A stretch of DNA of 64,000 nucleotides from Melanocharis versteri (GCA_013397845.1 VZTG01009295.1:1-64000), one strand, 5' to 3'; numbered from the stretch's first letter, positions 1 to 11,425 are shown. Program-made: numbers and translations. The notes: generated from the sequence alone by a model not told the origin.

Positions 1-35
1 CGGATGGGCGCCCACAGCCCCCGGCCGCCCGCCGC

Positions 36-44
36 CATACCTGG
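36..44 (-). other. Candidate splice donor of a leftward first exon
   Basis: On the minus strand the sequence reads CGCCAG|GTATGG, with the exon ending at 41 and the intron GT at 40-39. This is a good match to the vertebrate donor CAG|GTRAGT. It sits inside the CpG island and just downstream (on that strand) of the ETS and YY1 elements, where a first, probably largely untranslated, exon would end. There is no transcript evidence, and GC-rich sequence produces such matches by chance, so this is only a moderate call. Confidence 0.4.
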
Positions 45-54
45 CGCCGCCGGA

Positions 55-75
55 CCCGGAAGAGGAAGCGGAAAT
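55..75 (+). promoter_or_regulatory. Three tandem ETS-type GGAA cores, 6-bp period
   Basis: GGAA cores begin at 58, 64 and 70, that is, exactly every 6 bases. The first lies in CCCGGAAG, which is close to the classic ETS/GABP site CCGGAAGT. ETS-family factors of the GABPA/ELK type commonly bind such sites in CpG-island promoters and help set the start site. The sites are read directly. Which factor binds is inferred from family knowledge. Confidence 0.5.
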
Positions 76-176
76 GCGCGAGTCAACATTGAAAGCGCGG
101 CGCGCCGGAGACCGGAACAACTGGCGGCGCCTGCGCGCTGGAGTCCGTCTGGCGCACAGCGCGATGAGAGGGCACC

Positions 177-223
177 GCCATGTTGTACGGAACGGAGGTG
201 CAAGGCGGCGCCATGTTGTACGG
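177..223 (-). promoter_or_regulatory. Duplicated YY1-like element
   Basis: The 14-mer GCCATGTTGTACGG occurs twice, at 177-190 and 210-223, 33 bp apart. On the minus strand each copy reads CCGTACAACATGGC. The right-hand copy continues as GCCGCC and the left-hand one as GGTGCC, so both resemble the YY1 consensus AANATGGCGGC. YY1 sites of this kind usually lie just downstream of the transcription start and often overlap the initiator codon in the sense orientation, which fits a leftward gene. On the minus strand the ATG at 212-210 opens a frame of about 43 codons that passes through the second ATG and then stops. It may be a short upstream frame or may have no coding role. Confidence 0.5.
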
Positions 224-290
224 CTGGAGCGGGGCGGAGCGCCGCTCGGCGGCGGGACCGGGAGCAGCAGCGATGGGGGCCCCGTTTTAT

Positions 291-1024
291 TTATTGTGTG
301 TTTTACCGAGGACCTGTTTTACTAAAATACCGCCTGCTGTCCTCAGAAAGAAGGGTTTGTTCTTCATTATGGTAATTACGTAGCTGTGGGAAGCCATTCC
401 CCATCCTGCTGCTCTAAGCTCTGAATTGCAAGTCACTCGCACACACTTTTCCATGGCAAACTGGCATGTGCCACACCTGGAAGCCGTGTGTCTTACACAA
501 AACTTCTGCAAGGAAAAGGCTGTTCCCCCAGAATCCTTCGAAAGCCTTGCCTGGAGCACCGCAGGGCTGTGTTTGCCATGCTCCATTCCCCTCGAGATGC
601 CCTCACACCTGCCCATCACTGGCCTTCCCAGACACTGGACCAGGCAGACAGGCTTATCCCAAAACCAGGCCCTCTGGAGAGCTAAACAATACCCACATCT
701 GCCTGACACCTCCTTGCTGTGCCGGCAGCTGCACTGGAAGCCTTGGATGGAAAATCCTCGTGCCTGTTTCCCAAGACATGAACCCCCTGCGTCACGTGCT
801 CCAGGGCAGGTGCTCAGGCAGGAGCATGGAGTTACAAACCTTTCTCTGCTGCTCAGGTCGAAGATCCAACTGACTCAAACTCCCATTTCCAGGCCACAGG
901 TACCTAGGAAAAGCATAGGAGAAACTGGACACAGCTAGTGGAACTTTCCCTTAATACATCCTTCTCCTTGTTCATCCACAGGCATTGTCCAAGTGTCCTG
1001 AGCTGGGTGACGTTTTCTGACTTT
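291..1024. other. Promoter-flanking non-coding stretch
   Basis: This stretch has moderate GC content and lacks CpGs. It contains a few open frames of up to 170 codons (+ strand, 426-938) in overlapping phases, but their translations look like chance: no domain, no consistent splice sites and low-complexity composition. A donor-like CACAG|GTACCT at 896-906 on the + strand is the only exon-like signal. I see no supported gene here. Confidence 0.4.
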
Positions 1025-1160
1025 TTGAGATTATCTCAGTTGGTGCGAGCATGGTGCTAATAACACCAAGGTTGTGGGTTCAATCCCTGTATGGACCATT
1101 CACTTAAGAGTTGAACTCACTGATCCTTGTGGGTCCCTTCCAACTCACAACATTCTGTGA
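1025..1160 (+). mobile_element. tRNA-Ile-derived SINE with CR1 tail (TguSINE1-like)
   Basis: Positions 1025-1098 align along their whole length with a tRNA-Ile(AAU) gene. The D-arm region reads CTCAGTTGG, the anticodon loop GTGCTAATAACACC carries the AAT anticodon, and the T-arm holds an intact polymerase III B box, GGTTCAATCCC, at 1077-1087, ending in GGACCA. The D-arm (A-box) side is diverged. Positions 1099-1160 are a CR1-type 3' end (GATCCTTGTGGGTCCCTTCC, then ATTCTGTGA), which is what would allow mobilisation by the CR1 machinery. This head-tail design is known from TguSINE1 of passerine birds. The cloverleaf is not intact (the acceptor 5' half is lost), so this is an old retroposon and not a working tRNA gene. 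No clear target-site duplication is visible, as is usual for CR1-type insertion. Confidence 0.9.
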
Positions 1161-1979
1161 AATCTATTTAACAGCCTCTGGTAGTGCCCTGAGAAAAGAA
1201 AAGAAAGGAGATAGCAAGAGCTAAGGGACTATAGGATGGCTTGTCAGTAGCCAGAAACAGCATTCCAGTTGCGCCAGATCTGCTATATTAAAATCTAAAT
1301 GCACAAAGGTTGCCCCTGGCAGCCCCTCATGTTTGCATTAAACGCTGTGTTGATAGGAAGGAAAGGAGAAACACTCCCTTGCTACACTTCTCCCAGATGT
1401 TTGTTTCAGCTCCCATCCCACACCCCCAGGTCCCTGCCAAGCTGAGGAGCATGCTGACAAGCAGAGATGCCTCTGTGCTCTGAAATCAGTGTCTGGCCTC
1501 CACTATCCATGTGTGACCTCCCTAACGGATCTGGATCCCACCCCACCACCTGGCACTGATACATGAAAGACCAAGGGATTTTAAGGCACATGTTTCCATC
1601 ACTTCTGCTCCCCAACCTCTGGTGGCAGTGGTGGACACCAAATCCACCCGCTCCTTCTCACGGTGCGTGTCAATGCCTTGTGGCTGCTGCCATAAGTGAT
1701 GCTGACCCACATGGTCAAAATCTTCATACAGCATCTGCACGGAGGAAATCACCATCTGCAAGGAGGACGGGGTTGGGTCCATCATCTGTGAGCCTCCAAA
1801 TGCTCTTTTGCTCCGCTGACCTGAGCACTGTTCCACAATGATACTCAGGGACCCACACATTAAACATGTAGGATGCTGCTGCTGCCATCGTTAGTGGCTT
1901 CAGCGCTGCTTTTGGAGATTAGCGGGTGCTCAGAAAGCTTTGATGTGTGCTCCTGGCCTTATTTATGTGTTTGTAACTC

Positions 1980-2640
1980 ACAGTTTGTTGTACTGCATCC
2001 TCCCTGTTTTCAATCTATAATTATTATTTTGGTTAATTATTGACTCTTTTTAAGTGCAAATTATGGACACCAGAATTTTTTTTTAATTCATGAAAGAAGA
2101 GAAAATATGTATGAACTAGATTTTAGGGTATATTTAAAATAGGAGCATATGTTAGAAGACAAGTAAATTTCAGGGCAATTAGAGTATTTAACATGAACTT
2201 TCTAGGCCTAGAACCCTGAGGGGAATAAGAAAGCCAATTAAGTTAGATTAACTAATCATGCCTAAATATAAAAGTGTAACAGAATCCAATTGTTAAAGAA
2301 CAACACTATTAAATTATGATAGAATAGTTCAGATGTTGTCAGTGCAACAGGTAACTATTTTATTATTGATACATTTTTGAACTTACTCATTTAGGCTCTA
2401 AACTCGACCAGTGTAAGTTTTAGAAACTGTCAATTAAATTCCAGCCATTCGCTTCTGCTGATGTACTGGCCTAGTTTTTAAGCATTTTCAGTTCATTTTT
2501 TAAGAAGAACAGGGCTATCAGGCAAACGGCTCACCAGAGCATCTAGAAATGTTAGCTTAATGACAACTGGTTTAATGCTATCTAATGTGGGGATAAGATT
2601 TGAAGCAGAAGCTCACTAAGCCCATTTTGTACAGATTAGT
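1980..2640. promoter_or_regulatory. Candidate conserved enhancer-like block A
   Basis: This AT-rich but not low-complexity block has many homeodomain-type cores (TAATTAT near 2030, CCAATTAAG near 2235, TTAACTAATCATG near 2248, TGTCAATTAAATTCC near 2428) in unique-looking sequence without repeat similarity. Vertebrate developmental enhancers in gene deserts often look like this. The motifs are visible; conservation and activity are inference. Confidence 0.22.
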
Positions 2641-4079
2641 CAAGTGATTCATGTTCTCTGCTACTCCTACCTCTTCACAGGACCAAAACGTCTCTTTTGG
2701 GAGCAGTCATTTTCCACATCCAACATGTCTCATTAACTCTTTATGCATTTTCTTCTTCCCTTGAACGCAACAAAGGGGATGGATTAGCAAATGCACAGCC
2801 CAGCAATGTGAAAAAGTAACAGTGCCATCCTATAAAATCCGTTTTTTCCCTTCTAGGGTGTTGGTGGAAGCATAGCACCTGAGTTTGTGGGCCTTTTTCA
2901 TTGAGAAAACTGGATGCTGTTTTCCAGGGTGTACTTGCTTCTTGGTGGTACAAACCCGTAAAGCTTTTTTCCACCAGATCTGATTAGAAAGATAATCATC
3001 TCAGACGGCAGTTTAGTAATGGAATGTATTTTGCACCAGCCAGTGGGTTGTCACCGTATTCTGTCTAATTTTGTTTTGGGATCTGTTCAATGCACCAGAA
3101 GAATGCTTTGCTCACAGTTTAAGACCAATTCTTGGTATGTTGACCATCCTTTCTTTCTTTTCCACATGGTCCTCTCTTGATCTCTCTTTTTACTTGAAGC
3201 TCCTATCTATGTGCATGACAATTTGTTTGGTCACATGGAAAGTTCCAACAGAGTACGAGCACGAGTTCCCAAAGGCATAAGTCTTGATAAGCCTGGCTGG
3301 ATCCCCTTATATTTTCCTCACACTTCTATACTGCTTCCAGGAATTTACCGGGCCCCAGGAGGATTCCACTGCCCCATTAACTTCTCTTCATGGATCCTTC
3401 TTGGGTTTTTCTCCACAATAAGCTTCAATTAAAAAATGAGATATGTTTTCACTCATATTCACTTGCTGTTGTACCGGTCTAGACTGGCAGATTCTAAGAG
3501 GCATGGGAAGGAAAGCGAGCCTGTGGGCAAGAACCTACTGGGTACTGCAGAGAGGAAAAGATGTGATGGCTGAGGGATGTGCTGCTCCTGTTAAGTCACA
3601 GGCATGATACCATTTCCATGAACAGAGTATGAATACGTGTTTTAGAAATGTCTCATTGAATTCAGAATCCAACTTCAGGTGCTGCTGGGATACAACCAGC
3701 AGGCTTAGGTCCATAAACGTGGAAAGGAAACAAGAAACCTTGGAAAAGTATTAGCAACTGTTGAAAAGGGGAGAAAGAAGAGGTCCTAGGTTACACTGTC
3801 TCTCCAGAGCTGTTTTTTTTCTTAAAAATCTCATTCCCTTTCCTTGTTAACTATATGGCATGTGTCACAATCTGATTATACTAATTTCTATCAACATAAC
3901 CTTCCACAACACAGACCTGTGCAAATTACGTTATGAGAAGCTGTAGTTCATTTCCATTTCAGTGGAGCTTGTTAAACAAGCAAAATTATTTTGTAGCAAA
4001 GGGAAAAACAATTTAGTGGAATGCACTCCTAGCATAGGAAGTACATAATATCGTATTTGGGTTGAAACTTTTTCTGTCA

Positions 4080-4760
4080 AAAATGTCATAACCCTGTAAG
4101 AAAGAGAATTAAAATCCCGTTATTTTAATTTACATCTAGCCACGAGATAAGTAAAGTTATCATTGAAATTCTAATTAAATAGGATGATTGACTAAGGTAG
4201 GACATCAAAGAAGAGAAGTGAATATGATAAGTCAAAGTCTTATTAATTAGTCCGCGTGGAAGAAATTCCAGGGACGTCAAGCTGAGGCTGCTGCAAGGAG
4301 AAAAAAAGCAGACAAGAAAATGTGTGTTTCTTTGAAGTTAGGAACTGAGATAGTGATGGAGGTAATTGTGTCTGACTGGATCCAGTAATGAAGAGCCGTA
4401 AATCAGACCTAGGAATCGGAGGAAAGATTCTAGTAACGAATGTGGCTGCCCCCCTGCTGCGAAGAAACAGAATGCAGAGCTGACTAATTGACCCAGTCTA
4501 TCTCCCAGTAGCTCTCTGTTATTATTTATTAATTTTTAATTTCTGAATTATTTACGTTCTGGGAAATTATTTTTGACAGCCTGTTAGGCGTGCCAAAGTT
4601 AATGGAGGATGAAAGGACCGGTGCTAGAATTAGCAGGGATGTAGTCACAGGCTACTGAATTTAATGATTTTGGAAGGGAAAATTGATTTCACACAGCGTG
4701 TCACTTTATACTACTTTAGGGATACACCAGCTATTTGATTAATTGAGGAATAACCAACTC
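4080..4760. promoter_or_regulatory. Candidate conserved enhancer-like block B
   Basis: This unique, repeat-free sequence combines homeodomain cores (CTTATTAATTAG near 4239, GACTAATTGACCC near 4482, an A/T-rich TTATTAATTTTTAATTTC tract near 4526) with retained CpGs (TCCGCGTGG near 4251, ACGTC near 4274, TTACGTTC near 4552, GGCGTGCC near 4588). CpG retention in otherwise CpG-depleted DNA is one sign of selective constraint. No open frame or splice structure is seen. Enhancer function is inferred only. Confidence 0.22.
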
Positions 4761-6779
4761 AAAGTATATTTGAAGTGTAAATGAATCACAGTGCTCAGCT
4801 GTTTATTTTTCCCCTTTTCTGATGAGAACACTGAGTTTGCCTAAAGTTGCTGATTAAAACCAATACAGGTAGGCCCCATACTCACACCTGCTTATTTTCT
4901 CCTGCCTGAAAAAAACCAAACTTTCACCATCTGGAGGAGACATGCAATCCTCCATCTCACTTGGGATAGAGTTCATCCTCCCTACACAACGCCTAATTAA
5001 ACAGGCTTTGTGTGCACTCCTCCTCCCCTGTGGAAAGTGTTTAAGACAGAGAAGGGTACCGAGCCCGTGGGCAGCACAAGCAGCTGAGATGTGAATTCTG
5101 CATGGTGACAGCTCACGTGTGCTTTTCATCAGCCCCCAAGCTGAAGTCAGGGCTCCTGGCCTGCGACATCCCCTGTGTCGGTTCTCCTGGTGCAGCCGTG
5201 ATAAGCCAGGCTGTGCATCTCCCACACAGAGCAATGGAAAAATGAAGGGGCTCTGCACAGCTCTCCTAGGCTGTGAAAACTGCATTTCACCCTCGGTGCC
5301 AAATGAAGCTGAACCCTCTCTGCTTCTCATGTCTAAGCCTTCTGACCATCCAGGCATCGAGGGCACGGAGGCAATGCTTCCCCAGCAATGTGTACAATGC
5401 TGCAGGCATCTCATATCTCCAGGAAGACTCCCACTGGAAATGTCTCCTCTCACTGCTCCTTCCCCCAACAGCAGCCACCCGAGGCGAGGGGCATGGCTGA
5501 ATTTTCCCTGACTTACAGGGAGGATGTGCCCTGTGCCTAGGATCAAAGGGGCAAAGCACTCTCACTGACACAGCTTCCTGTAGCAGACTTGGGTCAATCA
5601 CTTAATTAAGGGCAGTGTAATAAGCCGTGTGGGCACTGGTGGTGATGACCATGATTTTGGGTATCTTTCATGTAATGTCTGCAGGTCACTCAGTGTTACC
5701 TCCCAAATACCTAACAATCTAGTTCCCTAAATTCTAGTCCTGACTGGTTTAAGTCCAACTTTCCTAGTTTTAAAATAAGCGTAATTGATGTTACTATTTA
5801 ATAAAATCTCAGGGACTCTGCAAAGAGAATGAAGGTACAATTATTTATCTGCACAAGTTTTGGGAGAGTAGTGAACACCAAATACTAGGAGTAGCTGCCC
5901 CTTTCCGCAAGAAATTATTCAAAACCATCTGCCATAAATTGACACGGATCCCATGAACAGGTGAGAAAGGTATGGGCTAGACTCTATTTCAAGTCTAATA
6001 AGCAATAAAACTCCTTTGAATTGACTCAGACCAAACTGCTGAGTGAGAAGTTAAGTGTCAAAGGGATCTGGAATTTTGGACATTTTGCTGTTGCTTTGTT
6101 CTTTAAAATAGGAAGGGCTACCTACCATGGCAAATTTTGACCATACGGGGATGAGGGGAGAGATAAAGAATGAAGAAAGGTCAATCATGCATTAATGTAC
6201 CTTTTAAAAAAATTGTATTTTTCTTAATGATTTAAAGATACATTAACAGTACAGGAAGGTTTTGCTGCTTAAGTTCTCTGAGGAGTTTATAATTCATATA
6301 AACATCTCCCTAGATTTTTCTGAGCACTTCAGGAGCAGTAGAGACATTTCTTTGTGATGTTTTACTGAGTCAAACATGCGAGAGGAGCCTGTTTTTCTCA
6401 GCTACCTTTTGGATTGTAGCAGTGGCAATTAGCTGTGCAAGGAGGATCAACTACAACAGGCTGCTAAAGGGGGTGTGTGACCTGTGGTCTCTCCTTGGCT
6501 CTGGGGATTTGTACTTTATCCTTTTTTTCAGCATGTGAGACTGGACTGGCTCCTAGAACAAAAGCCTGATGCAAAGACTATTTTTTCTGGGTCTCCTGAA
6601 TCTGAGAGAGATCTTTGGGTTTTGGGGTTTTTTTGTGATTATTGTTAAAACTTTCTAAAGAAGGAGCACTGTGTATAGTGTTGATAAAACGACATGAAAT
6701 ATGATTTTCGAGATTGCACATTTTGTTACCATCACTGAAAGCATACTTGCTGCCATGGAATTCTGAAGAGTTCAATTCA

Positions 6780-7260
6780 CCAACAGCAGAACTGACTGCC
6801 TCAAACTACATACAAAATATGATCTAAATACTATAGCTTAAGGAACAGTGAGTCGTATCTTCAGATATTACAGAGCAATTAGGCAATTTATGCTACTTGA
6901 AGATTTACTTTACACTTTCAAAATGCTCGATGGAGAAACAAATACGTTTTATAGTATATGTAGAAATTAACCCTAAAATATTTACATTCAACAAATGCAA
7001 CTTATTTTGATAAAGATGATTTAGCGTGCTCTGCTGTTCTGTAGTGAAATGAATCCATCATAGAACTGGTTTCTCCCTGTTTCAATATTAAAACAAAAGG
7101 GATGTGCTTGCAATGCAGCACCCTGGGAATTCAGCTCAGAAGTCCAATTAACAACAACTAATTCCCCATACTGCCTATTTACCCCTAAGATTTGGCTAGA
7201 TATAATAAGTCATGCATTTTGCATTTAAGCTTTTAATGCCCAGAGGATAACAAAAATCCA
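6780..7260. promoter_or_regulatory. Candidate conserved enhancer-like block C
   Basis: This unique AT-rich block contains GCAATTAGGCAATTTATGC near 6874, an octamer-like ATGCATTTTGCAT near 7211, and paired AATTAACAACAACTAATTCC near 7145. It has no similarity to the CR1 or SINE sequences and no meaningful open frame. It resembles conserved non-coding elements near developmental genes, but conservation cannot be tested here. Confidence 0.2.
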
Positions 7261-10200
7261 TCCTGATCACTTTTTATTTTCATCATATGAAGAGAGAAGA
7301 AAGCATCACTCCTTCCCTCTTCAGTTACGTGTATCCATATCTTTGTGCTAAGTCTATGAATGAGCTGCCTCCTGTCTTCTCCCCATGTCTCCTTACCCTA
7401 CTTCTCCATAAATGCCTTCATTCTTCAAGAAGACATGAAGGTAAGGATCCCTTTGGATGTGTGTTCTGGATAGCTAGCTACATGTAAAATGATTCACCTT
7501 CAAACAATTATCTACTGCACATTCACTGGACCAAGTCTCCTGCCCTTTAGGCTGTCACGCTGTATTTATTGTATGCAGTGTACACTCCCCCCACGCCAGA
7601 TTTCACTGCAGGAGCTATCAAGGTACTGCCCAGCTGTGAACATATTTTAAAAGCTAAAACTGTAACATACTGGGCATGGTAATGACCAGGCTATAACATA
7701 CTAAAGATTAGGCAAATACTTCCAATAACTAGAATGATCTTCTGCAACTCAATTTTGCTTGCAATGTAAGTCAGATTGAACCAAATTCTCTGAAGGTAAA
7801 AGCCCAGCACATTACTACACCTTTTAAATGCAAAAGGGAGAGAAGAACAGAGAAAGCGAGCAAGCGAATACGTGCACATGAGGCTTTGGATATTCCTTGC
7901 TAGGTACAACCTAAACTGTACATTAATAATTAGGGACACATTAAATATCTGTCCAGATACATTTTTATTGGTGTTCAACAGGAAACGATTAAGGCCTAGA
8001 GGTACCCTTATACATCTTATAAAACTTATTTATGAAGTTTTGTAACAAAGAAATAATGCAAATTCACCTTGTTGGAAGGGAAATGGGAAGAAAAATTAAA
8101 TGGTTTGAGAAGCAAACAACAGAGCATATTAAATCAGAAAGCATCACAGTGATAGAAACACAAGAAAGAGCTGAAAGAAATTCCTGGATCGATGTTAGGT
8201 AGCCATGCCTGCAGAGCAGCAGGTTACCGTACAGAAAGCTGCCTACAAAATATTTCTGCAACACTGTACTTTGCTGTGCATGGCAAAATTCCCAGAAGGT
8301 GTTATTTTTTCATGAAGCTGTGATGAACTTGGCTTATACTTGGCATCAGACTGGCTGCTCCTTACGGGGGTTTCCGAGTTGCATATTTGCAGATTCAAGG
8401 CCAGACTTTCAGAGGGGCTCACAGCCAGCTTTCCAAGCACTCAGCTGCCAAGCTGCAAGCCTGGCTTCTCACAGGTCCAGGAATCGGAATGACTGAACGG
8501 GATCCAGCCTCCTATGAACATCCGAGACTAACTGGCTGATTCTTCTCTCATCAGATTCTGTGACAGAAGCTGAGACAGCTGAGTGCAGTATTTCTGACAG
8601 AGTCAGATGTGTAATTTAGTACCTGTCTGCACAGAGATGGCAGGTGCAAAGAAGGGCCTGCTCTGAACTTCTGAAGGAAAGTGTTGACTCCATCTTATTT
8701 TTGAGCAGATTTTCTGATTGCTCTGCACCCTCTTCCCTGTGAGCAGCAAAAAGAGCAGAGGTCTGTCAGGCTGATCCCAAACAGGGCTCTGTGGAGAGCA
8801 ACACAACATCCTCATTTCTGTAACACACCATGGTCAAACTTCCTGCTCACTGGGAAGCAGAGGATGGCAGCACTAATGATTCTCTCCCTTCTAAGGCTGC
8901 TAGATTTTAAGTGCTTTGAGGAGATTGAAGACAAGCATTAAATTTTGATTAAAGGGACACTGCCAACTTACATTAGGCTTAGAATTTAGGGTTTGTAACA
9001 GGCAGGCAAAGGTGGATGAGAGCTTGCATTTTGGGTGTAAATATTTCTTTGGAGCAGGATGAAGACCTTATCTGCTGAGAACAGAAGGCATCAAAATTAA
9101 TTTGAATAGAAAACTAACAAGGTCCACTTTAGTTTTGCTGCTGGGGGAGAAAGAATGCAGGTGGGGAGATACCATGTAGCTTCCCAAATGTAACAGCCCA
9201 CCAGTTAAATTTTGTGTGTGAAAAGCTTGTTTGTTTGCTTGTTTGTTGCTTAATGTGGTTTTCACAGTGATAAAAAGCCACACTAAAGTCTTATTTGAAA
9301 GAAGTGACAGAGGAGTAGAGTGACAGGAAAGGTTAGTACCGGCAAGCTGGCACATGGACTAAATGCCTTTCATCTGCTTTTCCTTTATAGTAAATACTTA
9401 GATATGGTGAAGCTACGTAGTGTTAAATGTATGGGCCACTGCAGCTGATGAGAGAGTAGCCAATTACTTTCAACAATGAGAGATCTTTTCTGCAAATCAT
9501 TTTGCCTATAATGAGATCCAAATCTGAACCAATTTTTTCAAGGGAAGAGCCTAAAAGACAGCAACTCACTGTAACTTTAATGTACACTAACTTTATAGAA
9601 AGAATATTACCCAGAAATACCCATTCTCAGAGAAACTGGAAATGTGAACCCAGATCTTCATCTGATGAAAACCAGCTCCCTGAACAGAGATATGTTGATT
9701 TATAATAGCCACAGGTCTGACCCCACATCCCAACGAGAATTAGCTGCAGCCACAGAAATCTTCTGCAGTAAAGATGTAGCTCGGTTTGGTCTTGTCTCAA
9801 CCAAAAGCTGGGTTTTTGCTGCAGAGTTCTCAGCTGTCTTTGCAATATTCATTTGAACGAGCCTTTCAAAGGAACAGGCAAAATAAATCAAAGTGAAATG
9901 TAACGGTGGCCCTGATTTTCTTTTAGTTCTTCATAGAGTACCAAAAAACTGAAGCAGACCTCAGATAAAAAGACTTGTGGCTTCAGATGCATTTTGAGTG
10001 CAATGACACTACCCCCTCCCAGGGTCCATGCAGGAAACAAGAGGTGCTTCCCAAAGCTGTAGCATTAAGTATCTAGGATATGTAACAGGAAGGATGAAAT
10101 AAGGCCACGGTACTGCACTGGAGATGGTAGAGTGCTGAAGAGTGCTGGAACACAAATTGAAAACTACTTGTTAAACAAGGTTAATTTGTTCTCCTTCCAG

Positions 10201-11062
10201 AGTATAAAATGGCTTCAAACACTTCTAAACTAGGTCATTTGACTGCTCAAGAAATACATGGTGCTAGGCAGATGTCTTTAGCAACAAGTTTATTGGAGAG
10301 TTTGATTGCATCCCAAAAGCATGCTAGATATTTCTGACCATATCAAAGAAAACTCAACTATGTTATCAAGGCACACTAATGAGGTGGTTTGTTTAATTGA
10401 AATACTTTAAGTTTCCATGTAGTACAGCATGAAAAAATCATTATTTTCATTAGATGAGCTACTCGTTAGCTGAAAATCTAAGTTACAAAATATCACAGTG
10501 TGAGATAATAAATACATTGTAAAATGCATTAAATCCAGGTTATTAAAAGGAAGTTCTATTTAAAATATAAAGCCATGTAACTTGGGCATGCTTCCTTGTA
10601 TTAGGAATCAGGTTTGATACTTTGAAAAATATAGCCAAACCCAAAGGACCTTTCCACACTTCCACTGAAATCACTGTCAAAACTCTGACCCATTTTAGCC
10701 TGGATAAATTACTTCATTATTCTGTGTCACAGTTCTGTGGTAGTGGGGTTTGTGTGCAGCAGCTGGAAGTTCTGAGGCTCATTGAAAGACCCCCCTCCCA
10801 ATTTAGCCTTGAATTCATTGCTGCTCTGTTTGATGCAATCATTAACAGCAAGTCATGAAGCACTTTATAGCTTGCGTTTTTAGGGGCAAATGTTTACCTA
10901 AAAGTGTAAGACATGGAGGATTTGTGAATTTCATGTAAAAATATGCCTCTCCGTGGGATATCTCACATGTGTTTGCTGAGCAGGAGTTTAAGAACTGTTC
11001 TGATCTCACCAAGAGGGCGCAATTTGAATCCGTGATGAGATTGGGTGTAAAGGGAAAAAAAA

Positions 11063-11425
11063 TGGCTGGAAGGGTTCTCTGAAGCCCATCTAGTCCAACC
11101 CCTCTGCTCAAAGCAGGGTCAGCTGGAGCACTTTGCAAAAAACTGCGTTAAGTTGGGTTTGGAATACCTCCAGAGATGGTTACTCCACAAGCTCTCTGAG
11201 CAGCCTGTTCCTGTGATTGACCATTTTCAGAGTAAATACGTTTTGTTTCAAGTTTAAATTGGATTTCTCATATTTCAATACCTCCTTTTTTTTTTTTTTT
11301 TTTTTAATTCTTTATTTTCCCTCAGTCAGTATTTATACAGATTGGTAAGATTCCCCTTGAGCCTTCTCTTCTTGAGGTTTAATGAGCTCAGGGACCTCCT
11401 GATAGTTCTTCCTCATCACTTGCAT
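11063..11425 (-). mobile_element. CR1 LINE 3' fragment, antisense
   Basis: On the + strand the sequence begins with the reverse complement of a CR1 3' end (GGCTGGAAGGGTTCTCTG, then CATCTAGTCCAACCCCT). It continues through the familiar segment GGAATACCTCCAGAGATGG and the stretch with CTCTCTGAGCAGCCTGTTCC, up to GAGCCTTCTCTTCTTGAGG near 11358. All of this runs in the order expected for a minus-strand CR1. The interior is interrupted by a 20-T run at 11286-11305, where the consensus would continue without a break. That marks a local rearrangement or an expansion of an A/T tract. The copy is 5'-truncated, as nearly all avian CR1s are, and is non-coding. Confidence 0.88.
11286..11305 (+). repeat. 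Poly-T run (20 T)
   Basis: Twenty consecutive T residues lie inside the antisense CR1 copy. The run is either an expanded A-tract of the element or a secondary insertion scar. It is a likely length-polymorphic site. Confidence 0.9.

Larger units (their letters stand above)
1..290. promoter_or_regulatory. CpG-island promoter, cut by the left edge
   Basis: This is a very GC-rich and CpG-rich block, in sharp contrast to the CpG-poor sequence that follows from about 290. It carries features typical of vertebrate housekeeping promoters without a TATA box: a run of ETS-type GGAA cores at 55-75, a GC box (GGGGCGG at 231-237), NRF1-like GCGC-rich stretches around 130-165, and two YY1-like elements at 177-223. 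The orientation of the YY1-like elements (ATGGCG on the minus strand) and a minus-strand splice donor at 40/41 favour a gene transcribed leftward, out of the window. Bidirectional initiation is common in such islands and cannot be excluded. The gene itself is not visible, so it is not named. The promoter call is secure by composition and motifs; the direction is inferred. Confidence 0.8.
1161..11061. other. Long gene-free stretch with enhancer-like blocks
   Basis: This is about 10 kb of AT-rich DNA without recognisable coding sequence. Stop codons are frequent in all frames. The longest open frame (minus, 4854-5546, about 230 codons) has no domain, no codon bias and no splice context. Three sub-blocks (about 1980-2640, 4080-4760 and 6780-7260) are rich in TAATTA-type homeodomain cores and are described separately. 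A (TTTG)n-like low-complexity patch lies at 9226-9248. Otherwise nothing identifiable was found. Confidence 0.5.

Noticed and set aside
426..938. 170-codon plus-strand frame near the first CpG island
   Set aside because: No domain, other frames are open over the same DNA, and no convincing splice sites bound it.
1025..1098. A functional tRNA-Ile gene
   Set aside because: The acceptor 5' half and D-arm are diverged and no longer pair, and a CR1 tail follows instead of a polymerase III terminator. It is a SINE head.
4854..5546. Longest open frame in the window, about 230 codons on the minus strand
   Set aside because: It has no recognisable domain, no splice or promoter context and overlapping open frames on the + strand. 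The length is plausible by chance in a locally GC-richer stretch.
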